Shown here piece by piece: positions 1 to 7,436 of a stretch of 44,916 nt of DNA; positions within the stretch are counted from its first letter, which is position 1, and every line of letters starts with the position of its first letter. The stretch spans positions 1 through 44,916 of the forward strand of contig WQZG01000021.1 of NCBI GenBank assembly GCA_009780855.1, in the 5' to 3' direction. A program made the translations under genes and the position numbers. This stretch comes from Treponema sp. GTDB lineage: Bacteria; Spirochaetota; Spirochaetia; Treponematales; Breznakiellaceae. The notes below the pieces were generated by a model. It searched no databases, was not told the DNA's origin, and saw nothing but the letters and a program-made list of their open reading frames with translations.

Positions 1-525
1 CGCCATAAAAAGATCAAAACCGGCCCAGCGGTCAAAGGCTTCTTCAACAGTCATTTTTATAAATGGAGGAGTTAAATCTGCGCAGCCGGAAGCATATGGT
101 CCGGTGTCAGCGCCGCAGCCAGCACCGCCGGCCAAAAAACCAAACAACTCTTCGGTCAGGGACAGAGAATCAATGTAATTTACATCCATTGTGTAATATT
201 CAAGCATTGTGAACTCGGGACTGTGCTGTTGGCCCGACGATTCTCCGTTTCTGAAGCATTTGCAAATCTGGTAAAGGTTTACTCCGTGGCTGGCGATTAG
301 CCGTTTCATCCAGACTTCAGGCGAAGGAATCAGCCAGTAAGGTTTCGATGCGGCTTTGCTTCCCTGCGGGTAAAAGCGTAAAGTCTGAAAAACTTCAAGG
401 CAGGACTCCGGAATTAAATCAGGCGCCAGCAGGGGAGTGTCGGTTTCCAGATAATCCCGCGTGTCAAAAAACACGCGCACCTGCCTGATAATCCGCGCGC
501 GTTCGCGCAGCATTTCAATATCCAA
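1..525 (-). CDS. epmA: EpmA/GenX-like lysyl-tRNA synthetase paralogue (3' end cut off by window)
   Basis: The first 175 codons of a class II aminoacyl-tRNA synthetase-like protein; the rest lies left of the window. Seen: an N-terminal helix rich in Arg (MLRERARIIRQVR), the family opening FFDTRDYLETDTPLL, and motif 2 as CFRNGESS followed by HSPEFTMLEYY. This short form without an anticodon-binding domain is typical of EpmA/PoxA/GenX, which attaches (R)-beta-lysine to elongation factor P. I start it at a TTG (523-525) because AAAGG lies 6 nt upstream; the in-frame ATG at 511-513 has no Shine-Dalgarno. It begins 2 nt after the murD stop, so the two genes are probably co-transcribed. No efp gene is in view, so the EF-P role is family inference; it could be another truncated LysRS paralogue. 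Confidence 0.85.
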   Translation of the reverse strand, partial: MDIEMLRERARIIRQVRVFFDTRDYLETDTPLLAPDLIPESCLEVFQTLRFYPQGSKAASKPYWLIPSPEVWMKRLIASHGVNLYQICKCFRNGESSGQQHSPEFTMLEYYTMDVNYIDSLSLTEELFGFLAGGAGCGADTGPYASGCADLTPPFIKMTVEEAFDRWAGFDLFMA

Positions 526-527
526 AA

Positions 528-2087
528 TTAACCTTTACTCCCTGTTCCTTGTTCCCGGGCCATGACTTTTTCTTTCCATTTTTTGCCGCGGTCAAATTCA
601 TTTAAAAACATTCCAAAGCTTGTGCAGCCCGGCGATAACACCACAGCGCCGCCGACGGCCGCTTTTTCCATGGCCGCATCCAATACATCGTCAAGGTTGT
701 TAAAAGGCCCGCTGTATCTGCAATGGATTTTATCAAGCAGGGGCTTTAGTTTTTCTGTGCCGGTGCCGGATATTAATATTACAGCCCCGGCCTTTGCCGC
801 GGCCTGCGCAAGAGGGGCAAAATCCAGGTTCTTGTCTGTGCCTCCGCATATCAATACTGGAGGCCGATCAAATGCATTGACTGCCGCGGCCGCTGCTTCC
901 GGAATTGTCGCTGCGCTGTCATTATAAAACCGGATTCCGCGTGTTTCATAAAAAAATTCCAGTCTGTGCTCAATGCCCGGGAAATTCCCGGCGTTCCTGT
1001 AAATAAAATCTGACGGCAGCCCTAGATCAAGGAGAGCCAGAGCTGCGATTAACAGGTTCATTTTCTGATGGTTTCCCGGTACAAGCAGATCTTTGGGAAC
1101 AACTTTGACTATCTGCCCCGGTCCAAAGGAGCCGCCGTCAAATTCAGTGCAGCCTTTCCACAGCCGCGCCAATCCAAAACCGTTTTGCCGGCTGCCGGAG
1201 TCTTTACTGCCGGTATCTTTGTCGCCGGTATCCTTGTGGCCGGCTTCAATCCAGCCGCCGAATGTGCCTACAGCCAGCGGCAAACCGCTGTACACCAGCG
1301 GACGCCCTCTGCTTTCCCTTCTGAAACTTTTACCCCAGGAATCGTCTCCGGTTATGGTAGCGTCTTCTTCTTTTTGGCCCCTGTAAATATTTCTTTTGTC
1401 ATCAACATATTCTTCCATGTTTTTGTACCGGTCCTGGTGATCCGGTAATATTGTACTTATTACGGCAGCCCGGGGTTTTAAAAGAGCTTCTCCGGTTTTT
1501 TTGTTTATCCGGTCCTTTAAATCGGCAAGCTGCCAGCTTGACAATTCCAGAACAACATCATCATCAGAGTTTAATTCAGATAAAAAACTTAAAGGCGACA
1601 ATGTAATGTTGCCGCCCAGGTAAGCCCTTTTTTTCCCGGCTTCAGGATTTTTTGCGCTGCTGTTCCATTCCTTTAATATCCAGTGAATGGCGGAGGAGAT
1701 GCTTGATTTTCCTTTTGAACCGGTTACTCCTACAAGACGCGCCGGATTTTCCGCAAGAAAAAGCGACAGATCGGTTTCAATATGGGCGGCCGCCTGAAGG
1801 TAAACCGAATCCGGTCTAACGCCGGGGTTTTTAATTACCATGTCCGCATTCTTAAAATCCTGTATTTCATGGCTGCCAAGTACATAACGTATCCGGGAAC
1901 TATCTCCCACCCTCGCATTCAGTTTTTCAATAGACGGCGCTAAATCTTTTTCGCCGCGCAGATCCGTAACGCAGAGTTCGGCGCCCCTTTGTCCAAGATA
2001 AACTGCCGCCTCGATATTGCCGCCGTTTAGTCCCAGGCCCATAATCACGGCTTTTACACCCGAATAGCTGTTTGCTGAGGTTTTCAT
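528..2087 (-). CDS. murD: UDP-N-acetylmuramoylalanine--D-glutamate ligase MurD
   Basis: Cytoplasmic Mur ligase that adds D-Glu to UDP-MurNAc-L-Ala. Seen in 519 residues: an N-terminal Rossmann-type stretch (VKAVIMGLGLNGG), the ATP loop GVTGSKGKSS at about 120-129, and C-terminal Mur ligase motifs HRLEFF, FYNDSAAT and LICGGTDKNLDF. A reading frame extends to 2135, but I start at ATG 2085-2087: GGAG (plus-strand ctcc 2093-2096) lies 5 nt upstream and the protein then begins where family members do. It is longer than typical MurD (about 440-450 aa). Part of the excess is a pentapeptide repeat (HKDTG, DKDTG, SKDSG) at about residues 279-298, from a 15-bp tandem DNA repeat. The epmA-like gene follows after 2 nt. 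Confidence 0.95.
   Translation of the reverse strand: MKTSANSYSGVKAVIMGLGLNGGNIEAAVYLGQRGAELCVTDLRGEKDLAPSIEKLNARVGDSSRIRYVLGSHEIQDFKNADMVIKNPGVRPDSVYLQAAAHIETDLSLFLAENPARLVGVTGSKGKSSISSAIHWILKEWNSSAKNPEAGKKRAYLGGNITLSPLSFLSELNSDDDVVLELSSWQLADLKDRINKKTGEALLKPRAAVISTILPDHQDRYKNMEEYVDDKRNIYRGQKEEDATITGDDSWGKSFRRESRGRPLVYSGLPLAVGTFGGWIEAGHKDTGDKDTGSKDSGSRQNGFGLARLWKGCTEFDGGSFGPGQIVKVVPKDLLVPGNHQKMNLLIAALALLDLGLPSDFIYRNAGNFPGIEHRLEFFYETRGIRFYNDSAATIPEAAAAAVNAFDRPPVLICGGTDKNLDFAPLAQAAAKAGAVILISGTGTEKLKPLLDKIHCRYSGPFNNLDDVLDAAMEKAAVGGAVVLSPGCTSFGMFLNEFDRGKKWKEKVMAREQGTGSKG
532..536 (-). promoter_or_regulatory. RBS deciding the TTG start of the epmA-like gene
   Basis: AAAGG on the minus strand, 6 nt before TTG 523-525 and inside the murD 3' end. 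The nearest in-frame ATG has no comparable site. Confidence 0.5.
1194..1253 (-). repeat. 4 x 15-bp in-frame tandem repeat in murD
   Basis: Four consecutive 15-bp units on the plus strand begin at 1194, 1209, 1224 and 1239. The middle two differ at few positions (GCCGGTATCTTTGTC, GCCGGTATCCTTGTG). They encode pentapeptides of the pattern xKDxG. The unit length keeps the frame. Confidence 0.85.
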
Positions 2088-2092
2088 TTTTT

Positions 2093-2096
2093 CTCC
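2093..2096 (-). promoter_or_regulatory. RBS deciding the murD start
   Basis: GGAG on the minus strand, 5 nt before ATG 2085-2087. The upstream candidate at 2135 has no comparable site. Confidence 0.7.
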
Positions 2097-2101
2097 AAAT
2101 C

Positions 2102-2152
2102 TTGTGCCGGCGGCATTTGCATAGTATAATATCATAATATAAAATGGAACAA
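2102..2152. promoter_or_regulatory. Overlapping divergent promoters, murD / DUF2804 gene
   Basis: Plus strand: TTGTGC (2102-2107), 17-nt spacer, perfect TATAAT (2125-2130), then 13 nt to the DUF2804 ATG. Minus strand: TTGTTC (plus 2147-2152), 18-nt spacer, TATACT (plus 2123-2128). The two -10 boxes share 2125-2128, so binding on one strand should exclude the other. The -35 boxes are weak; the -10 boxes are the real evidence. Confidence 0.5.
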
Positions 2153-3172
2153 AAAGAAATAATTACCGTAGTACCGGTCCTGAACGAATCGGGAACTCCC
2201 GACAATTTTGGCTGGGCGCGGTTTCCCGCATTTGCTTATGACCCTGCCCAGGTACTTGCGCCCAGAAGAGCGATGTATGAATCGGACAGGTATGTAATTT
2301 TTTCACCCAGCCATATGTTAATAACTGAAATTATGGATTACGGTTATGTGGGATATGCTGAAATAAGCATTGTTTCCCTCAAGGATAAAAACCGCTATAC
2401 CCAGAACTGGAATGTTCCCTTTCCCCTGGGCTGCTTTGAACTGCCGCGAAGCAGTGAGGAAGGCCAGGTGAGGATCCAGACAAAAAAATATTTTTTTAAT
2501 TTCGCGCCCATGGAAAACGGCGTCAGGATTGTTAAACTGGACATTCCCCGTTTTGGCCATCACAAAAGTCTCAGGGGCGAGCTCGTCCTGACTCCGCTGC
2601 CTGGAGCCGAAACCCTGGCAATCAATATGCCCTGGAGGGAAAAAAAGCTCGCGTTTCGCTGTGCCTGCTGTACGCCTGCCTATAGGGCGGAAGGCGTTAT
2701 ACTTTACGGAACCCAGGAACTAATCTTTGGTTCCGGGAATTCCTGGGGCATATTTGACTGGAACCGCGGCGTTAAACCGCGATCCGATGTTCATGTACTG
2801 GCATCAGCCTGCGGAAAAAGCGAGGAGCATCAGGCCGGTTTTATTGTAGGCTATAATTCCACGGATTCAGCATTCAATACAGAAAACGCTTTTTTTCTGG
2901 ACGGCAAGATTCATAAACTGGATCAGGTTACGTTCCAGATTTCACCTTCAAGCTGGCTCCTGCCCTGGCATTTTACCAGCAACGACGGCCGGCTCGAAAT
3001 GGTTTTTACACCTCACCAGGAAATGGCAGACAGAATGAATTTGTTTTTTAGCTACATCAGGAGACGGCAGGTCTTTGGCACATTCGCCGGGAAAGTCATT
3101 CTTGATGATGGCAGCGGATATGAATTTAAAAACATTACCGGCTTTGCCGAACGAATCAAGACCCGTTTCTAG
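2144..3172 (+). CDS. DUF2804 family protein
   Basis: 342 residues with no signal peptide. I recognise the DUF2804 family from its layout: an N-terminal part with WARFPAF, a middle with WNVPFPLGCFELP, the pair AFRCACCTPAYR, and the conserved C-terminal block WLLPWHFTSNDGRLEMVF followed by FFSYIRRRQVFGTFAGKV. The biochemical function of the family is not known to me; the fold is thought to be beta-rich. There is no Shine-Dalgarno before the ATG; a TATAAT ends 13 nt upstream, so the leader would be only about 6 nt. It is divergent from murD and runs tail to tail with murE (1 nt between stops). A role linked to the envelope genes is only positional. Confidence 0.85.
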   Translation: MEQKEIITVVPVLNESGTPDNFGWARFPAFAYDPAQVLAPRRAMYESDRYVIFSPSHMLITEIMDYGYVGYAEISIVSLKDKNRYTQNWNVPFPLGCFELPRSSEEGQVRIQTKKYFFNFAPMENGVRIVKLDIPRFGHHKSLRGELVLTPLPGAETLAINMPWREKKLAFRCACCTPAYRAEGVILYGTQELIFGSGNSWGIFDWNRGVKPRSDVHVLASACGKSEEHQAGFIVGYNSTDSAFNTENAFFLDGKIHKLDQVTFQISPSSWLLPWHFTSNDGRLEMVFTPHQEMADRMNLFFSYIRRRQVFGTFAGKVILDDGSGYEFKNITGFAERIKTRF

Positions 3173-3173
3173 T

Positions 3174-4814
3174 TTATCCGGAATAACCCATTTCCCGCAG
3201 CGCGGTCTTCGCTTCGCCTATTTCATCGTAAGGAATAGTCTTTGAAGCGTAAATGATGGAGTTTTCATGGCCTTTGCCCAGAAGCAGAACTATATCGTCC
3301 GGCTTTGCAAGTGAAAAAGCTTTTCGTATGGCCTGCGGCCTGTCCGGTATAAGGAACAAAGATGAGTCCCTTTCCATGCTCTTTATGCCTTCCAAACTCT
3401 TCATGCCGCCGGCAATTTCTTCAAGAATGGCCATGGGATCTTCGTTTCTGGGATCTTCATCGCTTAATATTACAATATCGGAATACTGCGCGGCAATTTT
3501 CCCCTGCTCGCCGCGTTTTTTTGTATCGCGTTCTCCGCCCGATCCAAAAAGACTGATAATGCGCTTCCCGGTTTTATTCTGCTGTTCCCGCAGCGGAGGG
3601 AAAATGGCGTTAAAGGACGAAGGAGTGTGCGCGTAATCCACTATTACACGGAAAAGCTGGCCCTGATCCACCGATGTCATCCGCCCGCGGACAGGCTTTA
3701 AAAAAGGAACAAGGTCCGCAAGATCGCCCGGATCCGCAGATAAAATCTGCGAAACCGCCAGAATCGCCGCGAGGACATTTCCCGCGTTAAAAGCGCCGGG
3801 CAGCCTGTCCCTTATGTTTAATATTTTTCCCCACGCGTCAGCCTCGTACCAGTTGCCGCCCGATCCGCTTTCAAGAAGCTGCATTTTTAAATCGGCCCTC
3901 GCGCCCCGTGTACTGTAGGTATAGGTTTTATGTTTTGTCGCATTGGCTAAATATTCGGCGCTGGGGTCATCCGCGTTCACAACTCCAAATGACGGGACTG
4001 CCGTGTTTGACGAGTTCTCAAGAATTTTTTCGTGCCCATGGCTGTTGAGATCCAGCGATCTGAAAAGTTCTGCCTTGTCGCTGCGGTACTGCTCCCAGGT
4101 TCCGTGGAACTCAAGGTGCTCGTGGTTCACATTGGTCATTACAGCCGCGTCGAAAATTACATCGCCCAGCCGGTTCGTTTTTTTGGACAGACCGTGGGAG
4201 CTGGCTTCCACAACCGCGAATTCCGCCCCGTTCTGCAGCATCTGCGCCAGCAGTCTGTGAACGGTTACCGCTTCCGGAGTTGTCTGGTGTTCGGGATTTT
4301 CAATCTCGTTAATGCCGTCCCCGTGCATGACTGTCGAAATGAATCCCGCCCTGTGATCCAGAAGCCGCAAAAGCTGGTAAATAAGGTAAACCGTTGTACT
4401 CTTGCCTTCTGTCCCCGTAACCCCTATTACCTCAAGATGCCGGGATGGATGATCATAAAAAGAATCTGCCATCGCCGACATCGCGTAACGGGAATCCCGG
4501 ACTTTTATGTAAACCGCGTCCGGAAAAGTAGAATCAAATGCGCCCGGAATAAACTCATCATTATGAACTATGGCCAATGCTCCGTTTTTTAACGCGCCTT
4601 CGATATATTTTGTCCCGTCGGTATGCAGTCCCGGAAATGCGAAAAAAAGATCGCCGGCCTTAACTTTGCGCGAATCATATTCCATGCCTGTAATAACCGG
4701 GTTCTTTTCGCCGCCAAACCTTATGTCCAGAATTTCCGCATTTTCTTTGGTCTGCGGATCCAGAAAGTCCGCCAGTCTTCTTTGCCAAGTATTTTTGTTA
4801 TTATTTCCGGCCAT
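3174..4814 (-). CDS. murE: UDP-N-acetylmuramoyl-tripeptide synthetase MurE
   Basis: Cytoplasmic Mur ligase that adds the third amino acid of the peptidoglycan stem. Seen: ITGMEYDSRKVKAGDLFFAF at 41-60, ATP loop GVTGTEGKST 131-140, NVNHEHLEFHGT, YRSDKAELF (with the lysine normally carbamylated), DYAHTPSSF, DEDPRNEDP at 452-460 and GKGHE at 513-517. DAP-specific enzymes carry DNPR at the 452-455 site. Here it is DEDPR, and spirochaetes with known walls use ornithine or a related diamine, so the substrate may be L-Orn; this is inference. GMKSLE/GIKSME (about 470-481) is a two-unit 18-bp in-frame repeat. There is no Shine-Dalgarno; TATATT ends 7 nt before the ATG, suggesting a leaderless transcript. 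Confidence 0.95.
   Translation of the reverse strand: MAGNNNKNTWQRRLADFLDPQTKENAEILDIRFGGEKNPVITGMEYDSRKVKAGDLFFAFPGLHTDGTKYIEGALKNGALAIVHNDEFIPGAFDSTFPDAVYIKVRDSRYAMSAMADSFYDHPSRHLEVIGVTGTEGKSTTVYLIYQLLRLLDHRAGFISTVMHGDGINEIENPEHQTTPEAVTVHRLLAQMLQNGAEFAVVEASSHGLSKKTNRLGDVIFDAAVMTNVNHEHLEFHGTWEQYRSDKAELFRSLDLNSHGHEKILENSSNTAVPSFGVVNADDPSAEYLANATKHKTYTYSTRGARADLKMQLLESGSGGNWYEADAWGKILNIRDRLPGAFNAGNVLAAILAVSQILSADPGDLADLVPFLKPVRGRMTSVDQGQLFRVIVDYAHTPSSFNAIFPPLREQQNKTGKRIISLFGSGGERDTKKRGEQGKIAAQYSDIVILSDEDPRNEDPMAILEEIAGGMKSLEGIKSMERDSSLFLIPDRPQAIRKAFSLAKPDDIVLLLGKGHENSIIYASKTIPYDEIGEAKTALREMGYSG
3373..3408 (-). repeat. 2 x 18-bp in-frame tandem repeat in murE
   Basis: Units 3373-3390 and 3391-3408 match at 14 of 18 positions and encode GMKSLE and GIKSME. 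Confidence 0.6.
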
Positions 4815-4821
4815 TTGTTAA

Positions 4822-4850
4822 AATATAAACCGTATTGAAGTAAGTGGTAA
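4822..4850 (-). promoter_or_regulatory. Putative murE promoter
   Basis: Minus strand TTACCA (plus 4845-4850), 17-nt spacer, TATATT (plus 4822-4827), then 7 nt to the ATG. The -35 box falls in the first copies of the microsatellite. Confidence 0.4.
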
Positions 4851-5088
4851 GTGGGGAGTGGGGAGTAGGGAAAATTAGAAAGTAGAAATTAAAAATGAAT
4901 AGTGTAACTACTTAACTACTAACCACTACATAACCACTAACCACTTAACCACTAACCACTAACTACTAACCACTTAACTACTTAACCACTTAACTACTTA
5001 ACCACTTAACTATTAACTCTTAACTCTTAACTCTTAACTTTTCACTTTTCACTTTTCACTTTTCACTTTTCACTTTTACCTGTTAACT
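4841..5088. repeat. 7/8-bp microsatellite filling the murE-queD divergent gap
   Basis: The 301-bp gap between two divergent genes is almost wholly simple repeat. Left to right: GTGGGGAGT-type units, a mix of CTAACCA and CTTAACCA/CTTAACTA units (period 7 or 8), then CTTAACT x3-4 (period 7), then TTTTCAC x5 (period 7). One strand lacks G nearly throughout 4910-5080. There is no spacer structure and no coding potential. The promoters of both flanking genes lie at its two ends. Confidence 0.9.
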
Positions 5089-5115
5089 TTTATTTTTCTT
5101 TGGTATTCTTTTATT

Positions 5116-5499
5116 ATGTATTCTTTACGGGTGGAAACAGAATTTGCCGCGGCTCATTTTTTAAGCCATTATCACGGGAAATGCGAAAAACTTCACGGGC
5201 ATAATTACAGGGTCAGGCTTTGGATAAAAAGCGTTGGCCTTGATGAGGGAGGCATGGCCGCTGATTTTTCGCTGTTAAAAAAAGCGCTTAAAGAAGCAGT
5301 GGATTTACTGGATCATACCAATATGAATGACAATGATGTTTTTAAGAATGATCCCAGCGCCGAACGCATAGCGCGTTTTATTTTTGAACAGGTCACGGAC
5401 AGGCTGCCGCAGCTTGGGATAAATATCAAACCGTCGGCCGTGGATGTTTTTGAGACTTCAACAAGTATGGCCAGGTATTCCGAAGAACCGGAATCCTAA
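5116..5499 (+). CDS. queD: 6-carboxy-5,6,7,8-tetrahydropterin synthase QueD
   Basis: 127-residue T-fold enzyme that converts 7,8-dihydroneopterin triphosphate to 6-carboxytetrahydropterin in queuosine/7-deazaguanine synthesis. Seen: zinc histidines H14 (AAAHF), H27 and H29 (KLHGHNY), catalytic C23, DFSLLKKALKE, LLDHTNMND and PSAERIARFIFEQV. PTPS-type pterin enzymes share these motifs, but the bacterial context and short length favour QueD. There is no Shine-Dalgarno; TATTCT (5104-5109) ends 6 nt before the ATG, so the message may be leaderless. The stop codon lies inside a 16-bp tandem duplication. No queC or queE is in view. Confidence 0.92.
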   Translation: MYSLRVETEFAAAHFLSHYHGKCEKLHGHNYRVRLWIKSVGLDEGGMAADFSLLKKALKEAVDLLDHTNMNDNDVFKNDPSAERIARFIFEQVTDRLPQLGINIKPSAVDVFETSTSMARYSEEPES

Positions 5500-5518
5500 A
5501 TAACCGGAATCCTAAAGC
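5487..5518 (+). repeat. 2 x 16-bp tandem repeat over the queD stop codon
   Basis: ACCGGAATCCTAAATA followed by ACCGGAATCCTAAAGC. The TAA stop (5497-5499) is in unit 1. The unit is not a multiple of 3, consistent with lying mostly past the coding end. Confidence 0.8.
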
Positions 5519-5555
5519 GCCGGGTGCAGAACTTGTTTTGCGGTATTGATACCCC

Positions 5556-6125
5556 TCATTCTCCAAAAACAACGGCGGTAAATACGTAGCGCTCTGCTTT
5601 TGGATCGTCCCAGGAGCCGGGGGGCAGGCCCGCCTTGATGTTAATGTAGTTTAAATATTCATCCTGGTTCCAGCCTTGTTCGACAGGTACCTGGGGAAGC
5701 AATACCCCCGAATGCCCGCGGTAAATCAGATAAACGCCGTGGACGCCTACTTTTACCGATCTTGGATCCGGACATTTTTCCAGCGGAGAGAGGGCTGATA
5801 TTTCAATGGATATGCTGCCCAGTTCGTTTTTGGACAGGGGCGGGAACCTGGGGTCGCCGAACGCCGCCTCAGCGGCCATAATTTTTACTGTTTTTTCCAG
5901 GGCCTCCGCTCCAATCATCCTGCCTATGCATCCGCGCAGCTGCGTGTTTCCGCGGGCGTCTTTTATGTGTATGGTAACAAAGGCGCCGCAGGGTTTTTCA
6001 AGGCTTAATGAATCCGCAGGCCGCTGCGGATAGAAAGGCTCCCGCCTTTCAAGCCTGGCCGTTATGGTTTCCCGTGCGCAGGAGAGCAGGTATTGTTTTT
6101 CTTTTTCTGTAATTATAAATTCCAT
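5556..6125 (-). CDS. AMMECR1 domain protein (AmmeMemoRadiSam system protein A type)
   Basis: 189 residues with the hallmark LRGCIGRM and, before it, CGAFVTIHIKDARGNTQ; also FGDPRFPPL, ISIEISALSPLEKC, GVYLIYRGHSGVLLPQVPVEQGW. This is a full AMMECR1 domain. In many bacteria it travels with a Memo-like protein and a radical SAM enzyme; neither is seen here, and its reaction is not established. A longer frame begins at a TTG (6161), but neither start has a clear RBS and the family begins near MEFIITEKEKQYLL, so I use ATG 6123-6125. It runs tail to tail with queD. Confidence 0.85.
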   Translation of the reverse strand: MEFIITEKEKQYLLSCARETITARLERREPFYPQRPADSLSLEKPCGAFVTIHIKDARGNTQLRGCIGRMIGAEALEKTVKIMAAEAAFGDPRFPPLSKNELGSISIEISALSPLEKCPDPRSVKVGVHGVYLIYRGHSGVLLPQVPVEQGWNQDEYLNYINIKAGLPPGSWDDPKAERYVFTAVVFGE

Positions 6126-6199
6126 AAAATTATTATTATGCCAATAAATACGTAGAATCAATATCGCATAAATGCTAATCTGCGTGGAAGGTATTTTTT

Positions 6200-7006
6200 G
6201 TGAGCTTAATTAAATCCGCATTCAGGTATTCAATTCCGGTTCTCCTTGGCTATATTGCCATCGGCATGGCTTTTGGGCTGCTGCTGTCCGACGCCGGTTA
6301 TCCGGTCTGGCTGGCCCTGTTTATGAGCCTGTGGATGTACGCAGGCGCCGGCCAATACATCGCGGTCGGACTTTTTGTTTCCGGTACCGCTGTTCTGCAG
6401 GCCTGTCTTGTTCAGCTTGTTGTAAATGCCCGCCACATTGCCTACGGACTTTCCATGATAAACCGCTTTCCCAAAAAAGGCCCGCTGCGGCCCTACCTTA
6501 TTTTTTCCATGACCGATGAGACATTCGCCCTGCTTTCTTCTGTGCCATCAGGAGAGCACCGGGACTTTCCGCCTCCCGGCAAAGAAAGGGACAGGTTTAT
6601 GTTTTATGTTGCGATCCTGGATCAATGCTACTGGGCGGCAGGTTCGCTGATAGGCGCCGCGGCCGGCAGCCTGATCCCTTACAGCATGGACGGAATCGGT
6701 TTCGCTCTTACCGCTCTTTTTATAGTTTTATTTCTGGAACAGGTCTTTAGGATCAGTAAACCGGAGGCTGCAAAAACCGAATCTGGCAAACCAGCGGCAA
6801 CTGTATCTGCTGGGGCTGTATCTGCTGCGGCTGCGTCCGGTATTCAAAAATACAGTGTCTTTGCAATATCCGCTGCTGCTGCGCTTGCCGCCGGTTTTTT
6901 ATTTCCCGACAGGTTTGCCCTGCTCGCGGGAATGGTTCTGGCCCTGATTCTTTCCTTTATGTTTGAAAAATTGTTAAAGCCTGCCAAAAATGCGGGGACA
7001 GCATGA
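6200..7006 (+). CDS. azlC: AzlC family branched-chain amino acid exporter, large subunit
   Basis: Inner-membrane permease of the AzlCD (LIV-E) type, known for efflux of branched-chain amino acids or analogues. Seen: the family start with a first helix GYIAIGMAFGLLLSDAGYPV, the signature MYAGAGQYIAVGLF, VVNARHIAYGLSM, FSMTDETFALL, and several more hydrophobic segments. Starts at GTG 6200 with GGAAGG 8 nt upstream. Residues 200-214 are a pentapeptide repeat (ATVSA, GAVSA, AAASG) made by a 15-bp tandem repeat, in the loop before the last helices. The stop overlaps azlD by ATGA. Confidence 0.93.
   Translation: MSLIKSAFRYSIPVLLGYIAIGMAFGLLLSDAGYPVWLALFMSLWMYAGAGQYIAVGLFVSGTAVLQACLVQLVVNARHIAYGLSMINRFPKKGPLRPYLIFSMTDETFALLSSVPSGEHRDFPPPGKERDRFMFYVAILDQCYWAAGSLIGAAAGSLIPYSMDGIGFALTALFIVLFLEQVFRISKPEAAKTESGKPAATVSAGAVSAAAASGIQKYSVFAISAAAALAAGFLFPDRFALLAGMVLALILSFMFEKLLKPAKNAGTA
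6797..6841 (+). repeat. 3 x 15-bp in-frame tandem repeat in azlC
   Basis: Units start at 6797, 6812 and 6827; the first two share GCTGTATCTGCT-like sequence (GCAACTGTATCTGCT, GGGGCTGTATCTGCT). They encode part of an Ala/Ser-rich loop. Confidence 0.85.
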
Positions 7007-7401
7007 AGGTAACAGTTACAGCTGCCGCCCTGTTAACCCTGGCCATGGGCGCCGTTATTTTTTTCTGCAGGGCCTTTCCGTTCCTTTTTTTCTCCGGTAA
7101 TAAAAATCCGGCTTCCGGGGGTAAAAAAATTTTTTTGGAATTCGCCGAGCGCATCGCCCCTCCCGCCGCGATGACGGTTCTTACATTTTACAGTCTTGCC
7201 CCCTATCTTAAAACTTTCGCGGCCTGGGTTAAAACGGCTTTTCTATCATTGCCGGCTCCGTCCGGAATGTCCGCTGCTCTGGCCGGTATAGCCGCTGCTG
7301 TCCTGACTGCTGCTGTTCATATCTGGAAAAGAAATGCCCTGCTGAGCATTTTTGGAGGCACGGCAGTTTACATGATTTTACAGCGGCTTATTCATGCATA
7401 A
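7003..7401 (+). CDS. azlD: AzlD family branched-chain amino acid transport protein, small subunit
   Basis: 132-residue membrane protein, partner of AzlC. It has four hydrophobic stretches, including MKVTVTAAALLTLAMGAVIF and AALAGIAAAVLTAAVHIW, and the family features RAFPFLFF and RIAPPAAMTVLTFY. The ATG overlaps the azlC stop (ATGA at 7003-7006), a translational-coupling arrangement expected for this pair. Ends with NALLSIFGGTAVYMIL, a typical last helix. Confidence 0.92.
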   Translation: MKVTVTAAALLTLAMGAVIFFCRAFPFLFFSGNKNPASGGKKIFLEFAERIAPPAAMTVLTFYSLAPYLKTFAAWVKTAFLSLPAPSGMSAALAGIAAAVLTAAVHIWKRNALLSIFGGTAVYMILQRLIHA

Positions 7402-7436
7402 TATACTTTTGAACGGTTAAGTGTTAATTTTTAATA

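Noticed and set aside
562..1448. Plus-strand ORFs opposite murD
   Set aside because: Shadows of the murD frame; low-complexity translation and no RBS.
4841..5088. CRISPR-like array
   Set aside because: Units are 7-8 bp with no spacers and no cas genes; it is a microsatellite.
5542..5553. GGTAT-TG-ATACC as a terminator between queD and the AMMECR1 gene
   Set aside because: 5-bp stem with 2-nt loop and no T-run; too weak to call.
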